Source: Halieaceae bacterium
Lineage (GTDB): Bacteria > Pseudomonadota > Gammaproteobacteria > Pseudomonadales > Halieaceae
Direction: 5' to 3'
DNA length: 41,653 nucleotides
Assembly (NCBI GenBank): GCA_018657645.1
Contig: JABHWT010000074.1
Span: 1 to 41,653 of the forward strand
Shown: positions 32,582 through 40,338 of the stretch, piece after piece
How positions within the stretch are numbered: the stretch's first letter is position 1
How the letters are laid out: every line of letters begins with the position of its first letter
Program-made: the position numbers and the translations under genes
Notes under the pieces: model-generated
What the model was told of the DNA's origin: nothing
Databases searched by the model: none
The model's input: only the letters and a program-made list of their open reading frames with translations

Positions 32582-34302
32582 CGTACGTACACTCGCTGAC
32601 CGTTGATAATGGTTTGAGTCACGTGAACACGGTGCAGCTTGTTAACTGGTATTTCAAAGGGGTTCTTATCGACGACCACCAGGTCTGCCAGCATCCCCAC
32701 TTCGATACTGCCAAGCTGATGTGATCTTCCCGAATGTCGCGCGGAATTAACTGTGAAGAGCTCCAGGGCCTCGATGAGCCCTATCGCCTGCTTCTTGCCG
32801 AAACTGTCATCGCTGCCGCCGGGCCGCTCTCTGGTGACCAGCGATTCAATCGCTACCCAGGGATTCGCCGAGGGTACCACCGACCAGTCGGATCCGGGCA
32901 CCACCAGTGCACCGGAATCGACCAATTCTCTGACCGGCCATACGCGCTCAATCCGTTTGTCGCCAATGGCGTTGCTGATGCTCTCGTTGATCGGACTCGG
33001 GCTCCACAGATAGGGTGAGACCTCGAAGGTGGCGCCAATTTGCGCCCCGTAGGCCATATCATCTTTGGCGACAAACGTGCAGTGTCCTACATCGTGCATC
33101 ACACCGGTGTAACCGTTTGCTTTCCTGGCTGCACCGATAGCTCTCAGCCCGGTCCGCACTGCGGCGTCGCCAGCGGCGTGAAACTTGACAGTGAGCCCCA
33201 TTCGGTCAAATCGGGTAACCGCCTGGTTCACCATCTCCTTCTCCAATAGCAACAGCCCCTTTTTACTGGCCTCATCCTGCCGCCCCTCGACTTGACCGGA
33301 GTAGGGCTCCAGCATCGCGGCGGTGTGCGAGTCGGTGGGCACACCGTCCAGATGGATTTTAATACAGTCGGTGCGCACGCGATCTCGCGCGAATTGGTTG
33401 CGCATAGAGATAGCCAACTCAATTTCCTCGCTCTGAGGCATCCAGGTAGTGCAGATTCTCGCCCGCTGTTTCAGCTTATCCTCGTCCGCCAGACGGGCAT
33501 AGGCTTCAAGCTCTGCATAGGGGCCCGCGACAAATCCACCGGACGCTTCGGTTAGGGAGGTAATACCGTATCCCAGCATCTGATCCAGTGCCCACAGCAT
33601 TGCTTTATCAATGGTTTCGGCATCTGGCTTGGGGATTATTTTCTCGACGAGGTCGATCGCCTCTTCCCGCAAAATACCTGTTGGTTGTCCATTGGGGTCC
33701 CGCTCGACAATACCGCCCTCTAACTCAATGGGCGCTGTTCCGATACCGGCGAGCTGCAGTGCTTTGCTGTTCACCCATGCGGAGTGCCCACTCGTGTCAC
33801 GCAGCATAATAGGTATATCCGGGACAATCTTATCGAGCATCCTCCTGTGGGGGACGACGCCCAGGGCTGGCACATCCCATTGTCGGCCGGTTATCCATTG
33901 TCCCTGGGTTTTGTTTTTGGCGCATTTCTCAATGCTATTCAGGGCGCTTTGCAAATCGGCACCCTCCTGTACCACGCAGCGAAAATGGCTGATACCGGCA
34001 AATAGTGGGTGAACGTGTAAGTCGTGAAAACCGGGTAGCATGGTCTGGCCAGCGAGATCGATAACTGCCGTCTCCTTAGTGGCCAGTTTCAGCACTTCAC
34101 GATCGGGACCAACGGCCACGATGACGCCGCTTTCAACTGCAATGGCCTGGGCCCAGCTTCGCTTCGAATCCATTGTAAAGATATGGCCGTTTTTGTAGAT
34201 GCTGTCCAGCGCGCGGGCTGATGTCATCGCCATAGCGGCAGCGACAAACACAATACAACTACCTAGTTTGAAAAAAAGGCTCTTCCGGCAATTTGAAACC
34301 AT
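32578..34302 (-). CDS. Exported amidohydrolase (amidohydrolase_3/YtcJ-like)
   Basis: About 574 residues from the ATG at 34302; the track adds 33 codons of non-family sequence. A classical signal peptide SCIVFVAAAMAMTSARA exports it. The metal site HxH is in GFHDLHVHPLFAG; FHAAGDAAVRTG, DVGHCTFV and VPGSDWSVVPSANP complete the active site. It is a paralogue of the amidohydrolase at 139-1917 with the same spaced Cys pair (FRC ... EKCAKN). It is translationally coupled to the MBL-fold lipoprotein, so the two probably process one substrate in the periplasm. It is divergent from a TonB receptor, which could import that substrate. Confidence 0.9.
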   Translation of the reverse strand: MVSNCRKSLFFKLGSCIVFVAAAMAMTSARALDSIYKNGHIFTMDSKRSWAQAIAVESGVIVAVGPDREVLKLATKETAVIDLAGQTMLPGFHDLHVHPLFAGISHFRCVVQEGADLQSALNSIEKCAKNKTQGQWITGRQWDVPALGVVPHRRMLDKIVPDIPIMLRDTSGHSAWVNSKALQLAGIGTAPIELEGGIVERDPNGQPTGILREEAIDLVEKIIPKPDAETIDKAMLWALDQMLGYGITSLTEASGGFVAGPYAELEAYARLADEDKLKQRARICTTWMPQSEEIELAISMRNQFARDRVRTDCIKIHLDGVPTDSHTAAMLEPYSGQVEGRQDEASKKGLLLLEKEMVNQAVTRFDRMGLTVKFHAAGDAAVRTGLRAIGAARKANGYTGVMHDVGHCTFVAKDDMAYGAQIGATFEVSPYLWSPSPINESISNAIGDKRIERVWPVRELVDSGALVVPGSDWSVVPSANPWVAIESLVTRERPGGSDDSFGKKQAIGLIEALELFTVNSARHSGRSHQLGSIEVGMLADLVVVDKNPFEIPVNKLHRVHVTQTIINGQRVYVR

Positions 34303-34618
34303 GTTTTTTCTCGCTTTAGCGGCCGCCTGGCCGGCCATATTATCATCGTTGCAGCTAGGACACCTCTGAATAATAGCTTCGCAGCGCAGATTTGCAGGCA
34401 AATGCCACGCCTTCCATTGAAAAATAGGAGCAAATAAAACAGTCGTAATTTGGTTGCGGGCATGTAAAATGCGGAGGAACCGGAGGTAAATGCAGCACTC
34501 AAGAAGTATCGAATTTCCTGGCTGGACGATGCGCGTTCACAGGAGCGCTGCCAGATAGCAAGCCAACAGCTCAAGATAGCTTAATCAGTGAATATCCCGA
34601 TGAGGGAAGGAAAATAAT
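34303..34618. other. Divergent region between amidohydrolase and TonB receptor
   Basis: A region of 316 bases that should carry both promoters. It contains a 22-codon ORF at 34490-34558 beginning just after GGAGGTAA. In another frame, 34468-34584 reads as an uninterrupted protein-like stretch (YRISWLDDARSQERCQIASQ) without a start codon, possibly a decayed gene end. The track ORF 34263-34574 on the minus strand is a shadow. Confidence 0.35.
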
Positions 34619-37042
34619 ATGGTCAAGCAATTCAGCAAAACCGCAATCGCAACCGCAGTCATCGCGGCAAGTTTTATTTCTGCGCAGGCTCTGGCCCAGC
34701 GGCAGCTCGAGGAAGTGATCGTTACCGCGCAGAAAATGAAACAAAACGTCAATGACGTCTCGTTAACCATTAGCGCCTATACCCAAGAGCGAATGGACGC
34801 ACTCGGGGTGAAGACCATAGAAGACATGGGCATGACAACGCCTGGGCTCGTAGTGTATGACGGCGGACTGGGGGGCACTAGTGCATGGACGCTTCGAGGG
34901 GTCGGTTTCCAGGACTACTCTACAGCGGCGTCTTCCACGGTTGGCTTTTATATTGACGAGGTGGCGATCCCGTTCCCGGTCATGATGACCGGGCAGATAT
35001 ATGATATCAGTCGTGTCGAAGTGCTAAAAGGCCCTCAGGGCGACCTCTACGGACGTAACACCACAGCGGGACAGATGTCGGTCTACAGCAATCGACCCAC
35101 CGAAGAATTTCAGGCGGGAATAACGGCGGGGATCGGTAATTATGCGACCTGGGAACTGGAGGGTTACGTCAGCGGTGCAATGGGCGACACGACCCGGGGA
35201 AGATTGGCATTCAGAACCACACAACGCGGAGATGGTTGGCAGGAGAGCGCCACCCGGCCGGGCGATGAGCTCGGCGAAAAAGACCTGTACTCTGTTCGCG
35301 CCATGTTCGATTGGGATGTCACAGAAGATTTTACGGCGCAGTTTACTGTGAGTTACAACGACGATCAGTCGGACGGGCTGGCACATATGGCAGTGGCAGG
35401 GTCGCTATTGGGCCTGGACGAGGACTTTCGACCTGGGCAGCAGTTTAGTCCGTTTACCCAGGAGTTTGCGGACACCGTAAATGGTGGCTCACCGCCCAAT
35501 TTTCCCGATGATTTTAAAAACCTGGCGGAGACCGCGCACTTCGGCGATGGTAAAGATCACACCGAAGCGGATTGGACCAATGGGCCCAATGGCGTGTTCC
35601 GGCCGCAGCGCGATAACCAGCTGATGACGACCATTATGAAGCTACAGTGGCAGGTAGGCGATGTAGAGATTACCTCGGTCACGGGCTACCAGGACTTTGA
35701 ACGAGCCGAAGCGGGCGATTCTGATGGCTGGGCAGGTGTGGATGGCAGCGTCCTGAGCTATTCAGACATTACCGTGTTTTCCCAGGAAATTCGGGCGGCT
35801 GGTAGCTGGGGTGACAATATCACCTGGATTATTGGCGCCTTCTACGCTGAAGATGACATGGAAGAAGATTACAATTATTACTTTGGCGATGGTTTCTACA
35901 ACATAAAGCAATTGGATACACACTATTGGGTAGAGGGAGAGTCGTACTCCATATTCGGGCACGCCGAGTGGGACATCAATGATCAATGGGGCTTGAATAT
36001 GGGAGCCCGATACACCTGGTCTGACAGCGACTTTGATGGTTGTACCAATGATGTGACACCTGCCGATGTGCCCGGTGTAGCTGGCTTGTACAATCTGCAT
36101 GAGTTTCTTGCACACCCCGCTGTAGGTCTACTTCCACTTACGCCCAATACTTGTGGCGTGGTCGATTTGGCAGCGGCAGGAGCCGGTGACTGGGCGAATT
36201 TTTACCCCGACTCGATTCGCGCCAGTTTGTCGGAAGACGATGACATGTGGAAGATCGGGGTTGATTATCGCCCATCGGACAACGTTCTGACCTACTTCAA
36301 TATTTCAAAGGGAATCAAGACCGGTGGCTTCAACGGCGCCAACCTAAATACAGCGCAACAGGTTGGGCCGTATACGATGGAAACCCTGGAAGCCTACGAG
36401 ATAGGCTTCAAAGCAACTCTAATGGACGATACCATGCAGCTCAATGGTGCAGCCTTTTACTATGATTACGAAGATAAGCAGGAACCGGGCGGCGCGGTGA
36501 CACCTGTTGGGGTCATTTCCGGACTTACCAACGTACCTGAATCTGAAATTATTGGTGCCGAGTTGTCACTGCAATGGTATGCGACCGATCGCCTCAGGAT
36601 CGAAGCGTCGACCTCCTATCTGGATACCGAAGTTAAAAAATACGACGCGGTGCAGGATGGCAGTTCGCTAGGCAATATCATTACTGCGGACGTCTCTGGC
36701 TTTGAACTGCACAGTGCGCCGGAATGGTCCCATAATGTCACTGCTGCCTATGATATTCCAGTGGGCGAGTATACGTTGACACCGGCTGCAGATTACATCT
36801 ACGTCGACTCCAGAGGTGGAGAGCCTGGACAGGAGTGGCAGCGGGCACCGAGCTATAGCCTGGTCAATCTGAGGGCGACCTTAGTTCCCAACAACAACGA
36901 TGACTGGTCACTGACTGCTTGGGGCCGCAATATTGGCGATGAAGAAGTCATTATTGGAAACCGCGTAGGCGGTAATGCAACCTATATGCGAACATTTGGA
37001 ATGGCTCGTACCTATGGCTTAACGTTGGATTACAGGTTCTAG
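34619..37042 (+). CDS. TonB-dependent outer-membrane receptor
   Basis: An 807-residue outer-membrane active transporter. The signal peptide (IATAVIAASFISAQALAQ) leads to a TonB-box-like EEVIVTAQK and a plug domain (VSLTISAYTQERMDALGV, VLKGPQGDLYGRNTTAG). The 22-strand barrel closes with TYGLTLDYRF, a C-terminal Phe for BamA. This is the sequence style of the large receptor family that catabolic marine bacteria use for organic substrates rather than only siderophores. AGGGAAGGAAAA gives a strong ribosome binding site. It is divergent from the exported amidohydrolase/MBL pair; ligand import linked to those hydrolases is inference. A hairpin follows the stop. Confidence 0.92.
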   Translation: MVKQFSKTAIATAVIAASFISAQALAQRQLEEVIVTAQKMKQNVNDVSLTISAYTQERMDALGVKTIEDMGMTTPGLVVYDGGLGGTSAWTLRGVGFQDYSTAASSTVGFYIDEVAIPFPVMMTGQIYDISRVEVLKGPQGDLYGRNTTAGQMSVYSNRPTEEFQAGITAGIGNYATWELEGYVSGAMGDTTRGRLAFRTTQRGDGWQESATRPGDELGEKDLYSVRAMFDWDVTEDFTAQFTVSYNDDQSDGLAHMAVAGSLLGLDEDFRPGQQFSPFTQEFADTVNGGSPPNFPDDFKNLAETAHFGDGKDHTEADWTNGPNGVFRPQRDNQLMTTIMKLQWQVGDVEITSVTGYQDFERAEAGDSDGWAGVDGSVLSYSDITVFSQEIRAAGSWGDNITWIIGAFYAEDDMEEDYNYYFGDGFYNIKQLDTHYWVEGESYSIFGHAEWDINDQWGLNMGARYTWSDSDFDGCTNDVTPADVPGVAGLYNLHEFLAHPAVGLLPLTPNTCGVVDLAAAGAGDWANFYPDSIRASLSEDDDMWKIGVDYRPSDNVLTYFNISKGIKTGGFNGANLNTAQQVGPYTMETLEAYEIGFKATLMDDTMQLNGAAFYYDYEDKQEPGGAVTPVGVISGLTNVPESEIIGAELSLQWYATDRLRIEASTSYLDTEVKKYDAVQDGSSLGNIITADVSGFELHSAPEWSHNVTAAYDIPVGEYTLTPAADYIYVDSRGGEPGQEWQRAPSYSLVNLRATLVPNNNDDWSLTAWGRNIGDEEVIIGNRVGGNATYMRTFGMARTYGLTLDYRF

Positions 37043-37055
37043 TTTCCCGGTAGCG

Positions 37056-37087
37056 GTGTCGAAGTCGAACCACAGCGACTTCGGCAT
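37056..37087 (+). terminator. Long hairpin after TonB receptor
   Basis: The perfect arms CGAAGTCG and CGACTTCG around an 8-base loop are extendable by further pairs to about 12. It lies 14 bases after the receptor stop. No T-run follows, so it may act as a 3' stabiliser or factor-dependent terminator. Confidence 0.55.
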
Positions 37088-37154
37088 GCTGCTATTGAAC
37101 AACCGCTGTAGGTCAACACCCAGTAGCAAGTCCTAGCGAACTTATCAGTTCTGG

Positions 37155-37343
37155 CTAAACTGTTATTGGTGCCAGGCTCTGGTTTTCAGTTTTCAATTCA
37201 ATAGTGAGATACCACGGTTTAGTAGTTGTTGGGTCCACTATTGTTATATCAACCACTTTCATTCCGTACTCCTCTCCGAATTCAGTAATAATTGGAGCGA
37301 GGGATATGATTTTCCCATCATCCATCAAGGCCTCCACCATCAT
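37155..37343 (-). CDS. Small protein of unknown function (downstream partner)
   Basis: A 62-residue ORF, strongly AT-rich compared with neighbours. It is acidic, with beta-type segments (KIISLAPIITEFGEEYGMKVVDITIVDP). No family is recognised and there is no signal peptide. Its ATG overlaps the TGA of the 104-residue ORF upstream as ATGA, which argues that both are real and co-translated. The base composition and the nearby transposase-like remnant suggest acquired DNA. Confidence 0.45.
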   Translation of the reverse strand: MMVEALMDDGKIISLAPIITEFGEEYGMKVVDITIVDPTTTKPWYLTIELKTENQSLAPITV

Positions 37344-37654
37344 TGTTTTTGACGTCCTGTTTTTTCTAGTCTACTCACCCCGTGGACCATCAAAAAAATG
37401 GCATCGAACTCAAGCTTGTTCCGAGTAAGAAAATCTTCCGCATAGCCATGATAGTCAGGATAAAACTCGTCGCTGAGATCCACTTTGAATTCATCAACTT
37501 CTGGCAATCTGTGCTCGGGCCGAAAGCCCGGCGTGGGTAGAAAAAAAGAAAGAAGAGTATTAAAGTGCGGAAACTGTATGCCGTATAACAAGGCGCTGGT
37601 ATCACCGCTTTGCGGCTGGGGCTGTTTAATCGCTACGCGGTTCTCTAGCTCCAA
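37340..37654 (-). CDS. Small protein of unknown function (upstream partner)
   Basis: A 104-residue ORF starting with TTG (no ATG), so it may be 5'-truncated or poorly expressed. It has an acidic aromatic middle (FKVDLSDEFYPDYHGYAEDF) and a basic tail (VSRLEKTGRQKQ). No family is recognised. It overlaps the 62-residue ORF by ATGA and is divergent from the acetyltransferase with only 29 bases between the starts. Confidence 0.42.
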   Translation of the reverse strand: MELENRVAIKQPQPQSGDTSALLYGIQFPHFNTLLSFFLPTPGFRPEHRLPEVDEFKVDLSDEFYPDYHGYAEDFLTRNKLEFDAIFLMVHGVSRLEKTGRQKQ

Positions 37655-37683
37655 AACCTGATGTTACGCAATGTGTAAATAGT

Positions 37684-38094
37684 ATGAAGATTAGAAAATA
37701 TAGCGAACGTGACAATGCTCAAGTAGTTGGCCTTCTGAAAAAAACGTTTCCGAACGATCCAGGTCATAATGAGCCATCAACGGTAGTAGAGGCTAAGCTT
37801 GCAGTTGATGATTTAATATTTGTAGCTGTTGAGGATGAGATTATAGTCGGTGTAGTTATCGCGGGGTATGATGGTCATCGTGGTTGGCTATATTCAGTGG
37901 CAGTTGATAAAAGCAATCAAGCTAATGGCGTAGGCCGTAGATTGGTCCAATATGCAGTCGAAGCGTTAAAGAATATGGGCTGTATAAAAGTAAATCTTCA
38001 GATTCGTTCTACTAATTCAGATGTCGTGGCATTCTATAGAAAGCTCGGGTTTGTAACAGAAGAACGTGTGAGCATGGGAAAACTACTGATATAG
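37684..38094 (+). CDS. GNAT acetyltransferase, YpeA-like
   Basis: A 136-residue cytoplasmic N-acetyltransferase using acetyl-CoA. The start MKIRKYSERDNAQVVGLL and the diagnostic VIAGYDGHRGWLYSVAVD are close to E. coli YpeA. The acetyl-CoA loop is NGVGRRLVQYA, and the terminal VAFYRKLGFVTEERVSMGK is in place. Length equals the family norm, so it is intact. Codon use is markedly AT-richer than most of the window, indicating recent arrival with its neighbours. The substrate is unknown. No DUF1778-type antitoxin gene is adjacent, so it is not a TacT-like toxin pair. Confidence 0.88.
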   Translation: MKIRKYSERDNAQVVGLLKKTFPNDPGHNEPSTVVEAKLAVDDLIFVAVEDEIIVGVVIAGYDGHRGWLYSVAVDKSNQANGVGRRLVQYAVEALKNMGCIKVNLQIRSTNSDVVAFYRKLGFVTEERVSMGKLLI

Positions 38095-38678
38095 GTAATT
38101 GTGCATAGCAACAACTGGCTCAGAGGATTTGGGAGAGTTGCAACATGTCTTAACCGTGTTCAGTAAGGTGCCAGGCAGGAAAGAAAGAGGTCTTTTACTT
38201 ACTTGTTCACCTGCTCACCACTCTGGCTGAGCTGATTAGACCCAGTGGGGACCGAACTATAACTGCCAGGAACCTGCTCGCATCCACTCGTTGAACGAGT
38301 GTTTGGAGGAATTCGGCGAGAATTATTGGACTACGATCTCTTCTGAGCAGCGGCGGGCCTGGCTCTATTTACTCCCGCTTCTCAGTCTTCCATAAGCTTG
38401 TCTACAAGAACCATAAAGATATAAAAATGCATATAAGCTTTATATTACAGATATAATGTTACTTGTCTTAATAGACCCTAAATGATACTTTAAGTCTTTT
38501 GCAATGCCGTGGTAAGCCGCCGGAGGGCATCGGCAAATACGAGGGAAATAGTGGAATGCGCCAGTTGGTCGCCAGGGGCGAGGTAAGCTATATATTGTAG
38601 ATACACACGGGTAAACTCGCTGCTGGAGTAGCGCCCAGGCCAGTTCCCTTGCGGCGAAGAGACCGACCAGGAGGTTAA
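38095..38678. other. AT-rich non-coding islet edge with transposase-like remnant
   Basis: 584 bases without an intact gene. About 38263-38343 resembles the end of a transposase integrase core (listed separately). 38390-38470 is very AT-rich. The last part, before the DUF35 gene, should hold the operon promoter. The track ORFs on the minus strand (38440-38691, 38490-38822) have no recognisable features and overlap the DUF35 start. Confidence 0.5.
38263..38343 (+). pseudogene. Degenerate integrase-core transposase fragment
   Basis: A short open stretch between two stops reads HPLVERVFGGIRRELLD followed by YDLF. It resembles the SHPFVERLIGTIRREFLDxxLF block near the end of DDE-type integrase-core transposases (IS481/IS3-like groups). 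Upstream sequence in the same frame is interrupted by TGA and TAA, and downstream it stops at once, so only about 25 residues remain. No terminal inverted repeats were identified. The match is from memory and moderate. Confidence 0.4.
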
Positions 38679-39113
38679 ATGACAATTGCACAAGTATCGC
38701 TCAGAGATGGAATGATGAAACTGCCGGGTGAAGCGGGGGAGAAAGGCACTCTCCTTGGCAGTCGGTGTGGCAATTGTGGAGAGCGATTCTTCGTGATCCG
38801 GGAAATTTGCGAAAGCTGCCAAAGCACTTCGCTTGAGGATATTCAGCTCAGCGCAACCGGGTCGCTGTATGCGTTTTCGGTAATGTACTATCCGCCGCCG
38901 CCGCCCTACCGTGGACCGGATCCCTTTGTTCCCTTTGGCATAGGCTGGGTCGAATTGCCCGAGGGGCTGCTGGTATATCTACCGCTAACCGAGAGTAACC
39001 CGCGGAAACTGCAGGTTGGCATGAAAATGGATCTCACTTTCGGTGTTTTTACCGAGGACGAACAGGGTAACGATATCATCGTACCCCTGTTCGCTCCGCG
39101 GCAGGAAGAATGA
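38679..39113 (+). CDS. Zn-ribbon/OB-fold protein (DUF35)
   Basis: A 144-residue soluble protein with an N-terminal rubredoxin-like zinc ribbon, CGNCGERFF and CESCQS (Cys4), followed by an OB-fold (ATGSLYAFSVMYYPPPPPYRG, FGIGWVELPEG, MKMDLTFGVF). DUF35 proteins pair with thiolase-like enzymes. In steroid side-chain degradation they form complexes with the aldolase Ltp2 or with hydratases. The thiolase gene follows 49 bases later, so a complex with it is likely. AGGAGG lies 5 bases before the ATG. It is the first gene of the three-gene operon. Confidence 0.9.
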   Translation: MTIAQVSLRDGMMKLPGEAGEKGTLLGSRCGNCGERFFVIREICESCQSTSLEDIQLSATGSLYAFSVMYYPPPPPYRGPDPFVPFGIGWVELPEGLLVYLPLTESNPRKLQVGMKMDLTFGVFTEDEQGNDIIVPLFAPRQEE

Positions 39114-39162
39114 GGGTGCGGATGGAGGACATGAAATTCATAATCTCCCGGGAGACGAAGTA

Positions 39163-40338
39163 ATGAGTGGAATTGTTATTGCTGGTGTCGGAATGCACCC
39201 ATTTGGACGCTATCCCGATAAGACACCAGAGAAGATGTCATTGCACGCCATTCAGGCCGCGCTCGAAGATTCGGGCCTGAGCTACCCGGATATTGAGTTG
39301 GTTCTGTGTGGCAAGGTGGTCTATAAAAAGGAGGGAGAGGGCATTGATTTAATGATGAAGTTGGGCATGACCGGCGTGCCCATCTACCAGATCAACGCCA
39401 TGTGCGCCACCGGCGGCGCAATGCTCAAGTTGGCCGCCGACGCAATCACCAGCGGCTCCTGTGAAGTGGTACTGGTGTACGGCTTCGACAAGCACCAGGG
39501 TATGTTCCAGGACCTGGGAGAACAGTGGCAGAACGAGCTGGGTATGAAGGCCAGTCCGATCGCCTTCGCTACCGTCGCTCAGCGCTATATGCACGAACAC
39601 GGGGCCACTGAGGAAGATTTCGCCCGGGTGGCGGTGAAGGCTCACCGCAATGGTGCCCGCAATCCCAACGCCCTGTTTAGAAACGAAATCACCGTGGAAG
39701 ATGTGCTTAACTCTCCGATGGTTGCCTACCCTCTGCATCTATACAATTTTTGTACCCCTGACGATGGAGCAGCCGCGGCCATTGTCTGCAGCGAGCGGGC
39801 GGCGCAGAAACTGGGTATTCGAGAGCCGATCAGAATCGCATCGACCGTGATGCAGACTGCTTCCTATCCGCCTCCCGTATTGGAGCCTGCCAACCAGTAC
39901 AGCGTTGATCTCACTGGCGGGCCGGGTACACCTGTCGTTACCCTGGCAGCCGAAAAGGCATACCAGGCCGCAGGTATAGGTCCGCAGGATATTGATATCT
40001 GCGAGGTACAGGATACCGACTCAGGCCACGAACTGGTGCATATCGAGCAACTGGGTCTTTGTGAAAAAGGGGAAGCCTACCGCTTGCTGCGCCAGGGGGT
40101 ATTCGATATTGACGGACGTCTGCCGGTCAATCCCAGCGGAGGCATTCAGTGTAAGGGCGAGCCCCCGGGGGCCTCTGGCCTTGGGCAGATCTGTGAGATT
40201 GTGTGGCAGCTTCGCGGTGAGGCCGGTTCCAGGCAGGTCAGCCGAGACGTTCGCAATGGTCTGTGCCAGGTGTTCGGCTGGAACCACGTGGCCGCCGTCA
40301 CCATCCTGCAGAAGATGAAAGGAGATGACAGTCAGTGA
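39163..40338 (+). CDS. Thiolase-family protein (SCPx/lipid-transfer type)
   Basis: 391 residues from the ATG at 39163; the track's 40 extra codons overlap the DUF35 gene. MSGIVIAGVGMHPFGRYPD is a typical start. The nucleophile Cys81 is in NAMCATGGAML. The C-terminal half has NPSGGIQCKGEPPGASGLGQ and QLRGEAGSRQV. The usual catalytic His of the thiolase GHP motif is replaced by Glu333 (GEP). DUF35 partnership resembles Ltp2-type retro-aldolases, but those have lost the Cys, which is kept here. It probably cleaves or condenses an acyl-CoA or hydroxyacyl-CoA. Its stop overlaps the next gene's GTG start by 4 bases. Confidence 0.88.
   Translation: MSGIVIAGVGMHPFGRYPDKTPEKMSLHAIQAALEDSGLSYPDIELVLCGKVVYKKEGEGIDLMMKLGMTGVPIYQINAMCATGGAMLKLAADAITSGSCEVVLVYGFDKHQGMFQDLGEQWQNELGMKASPIAFATVAQRYMHEHGATEEDFARVAVKAHRNGARNPNALFRNEITVEDVLNSPMVAYPLHLYNFCTPDDGAAAAIVCSERAAQKLGIREPIRIASTVMQTASYPPPVLEPANQYSVDLTGGPGTPVVTLAAEKAYQAAGIGPQDIDICEVQDTDSGHELVHIEQLGLCEKGEAYRLLRQGVFDIDGRLPVNPSGGIQCKGEPPGASGLGQICEIVWQLRGEAGSRQVSRDVRNGLCQVFGWNHVAAVTILQKMKGDDSQ

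Noticed and set aside
37155-38094. Toxin-antitoxin module or integron cassette
   Set aside because: The acetyltransferase is YpeA-like rather than TacT-like, no antitoxin family is seen, and I found no attC-like core sites.
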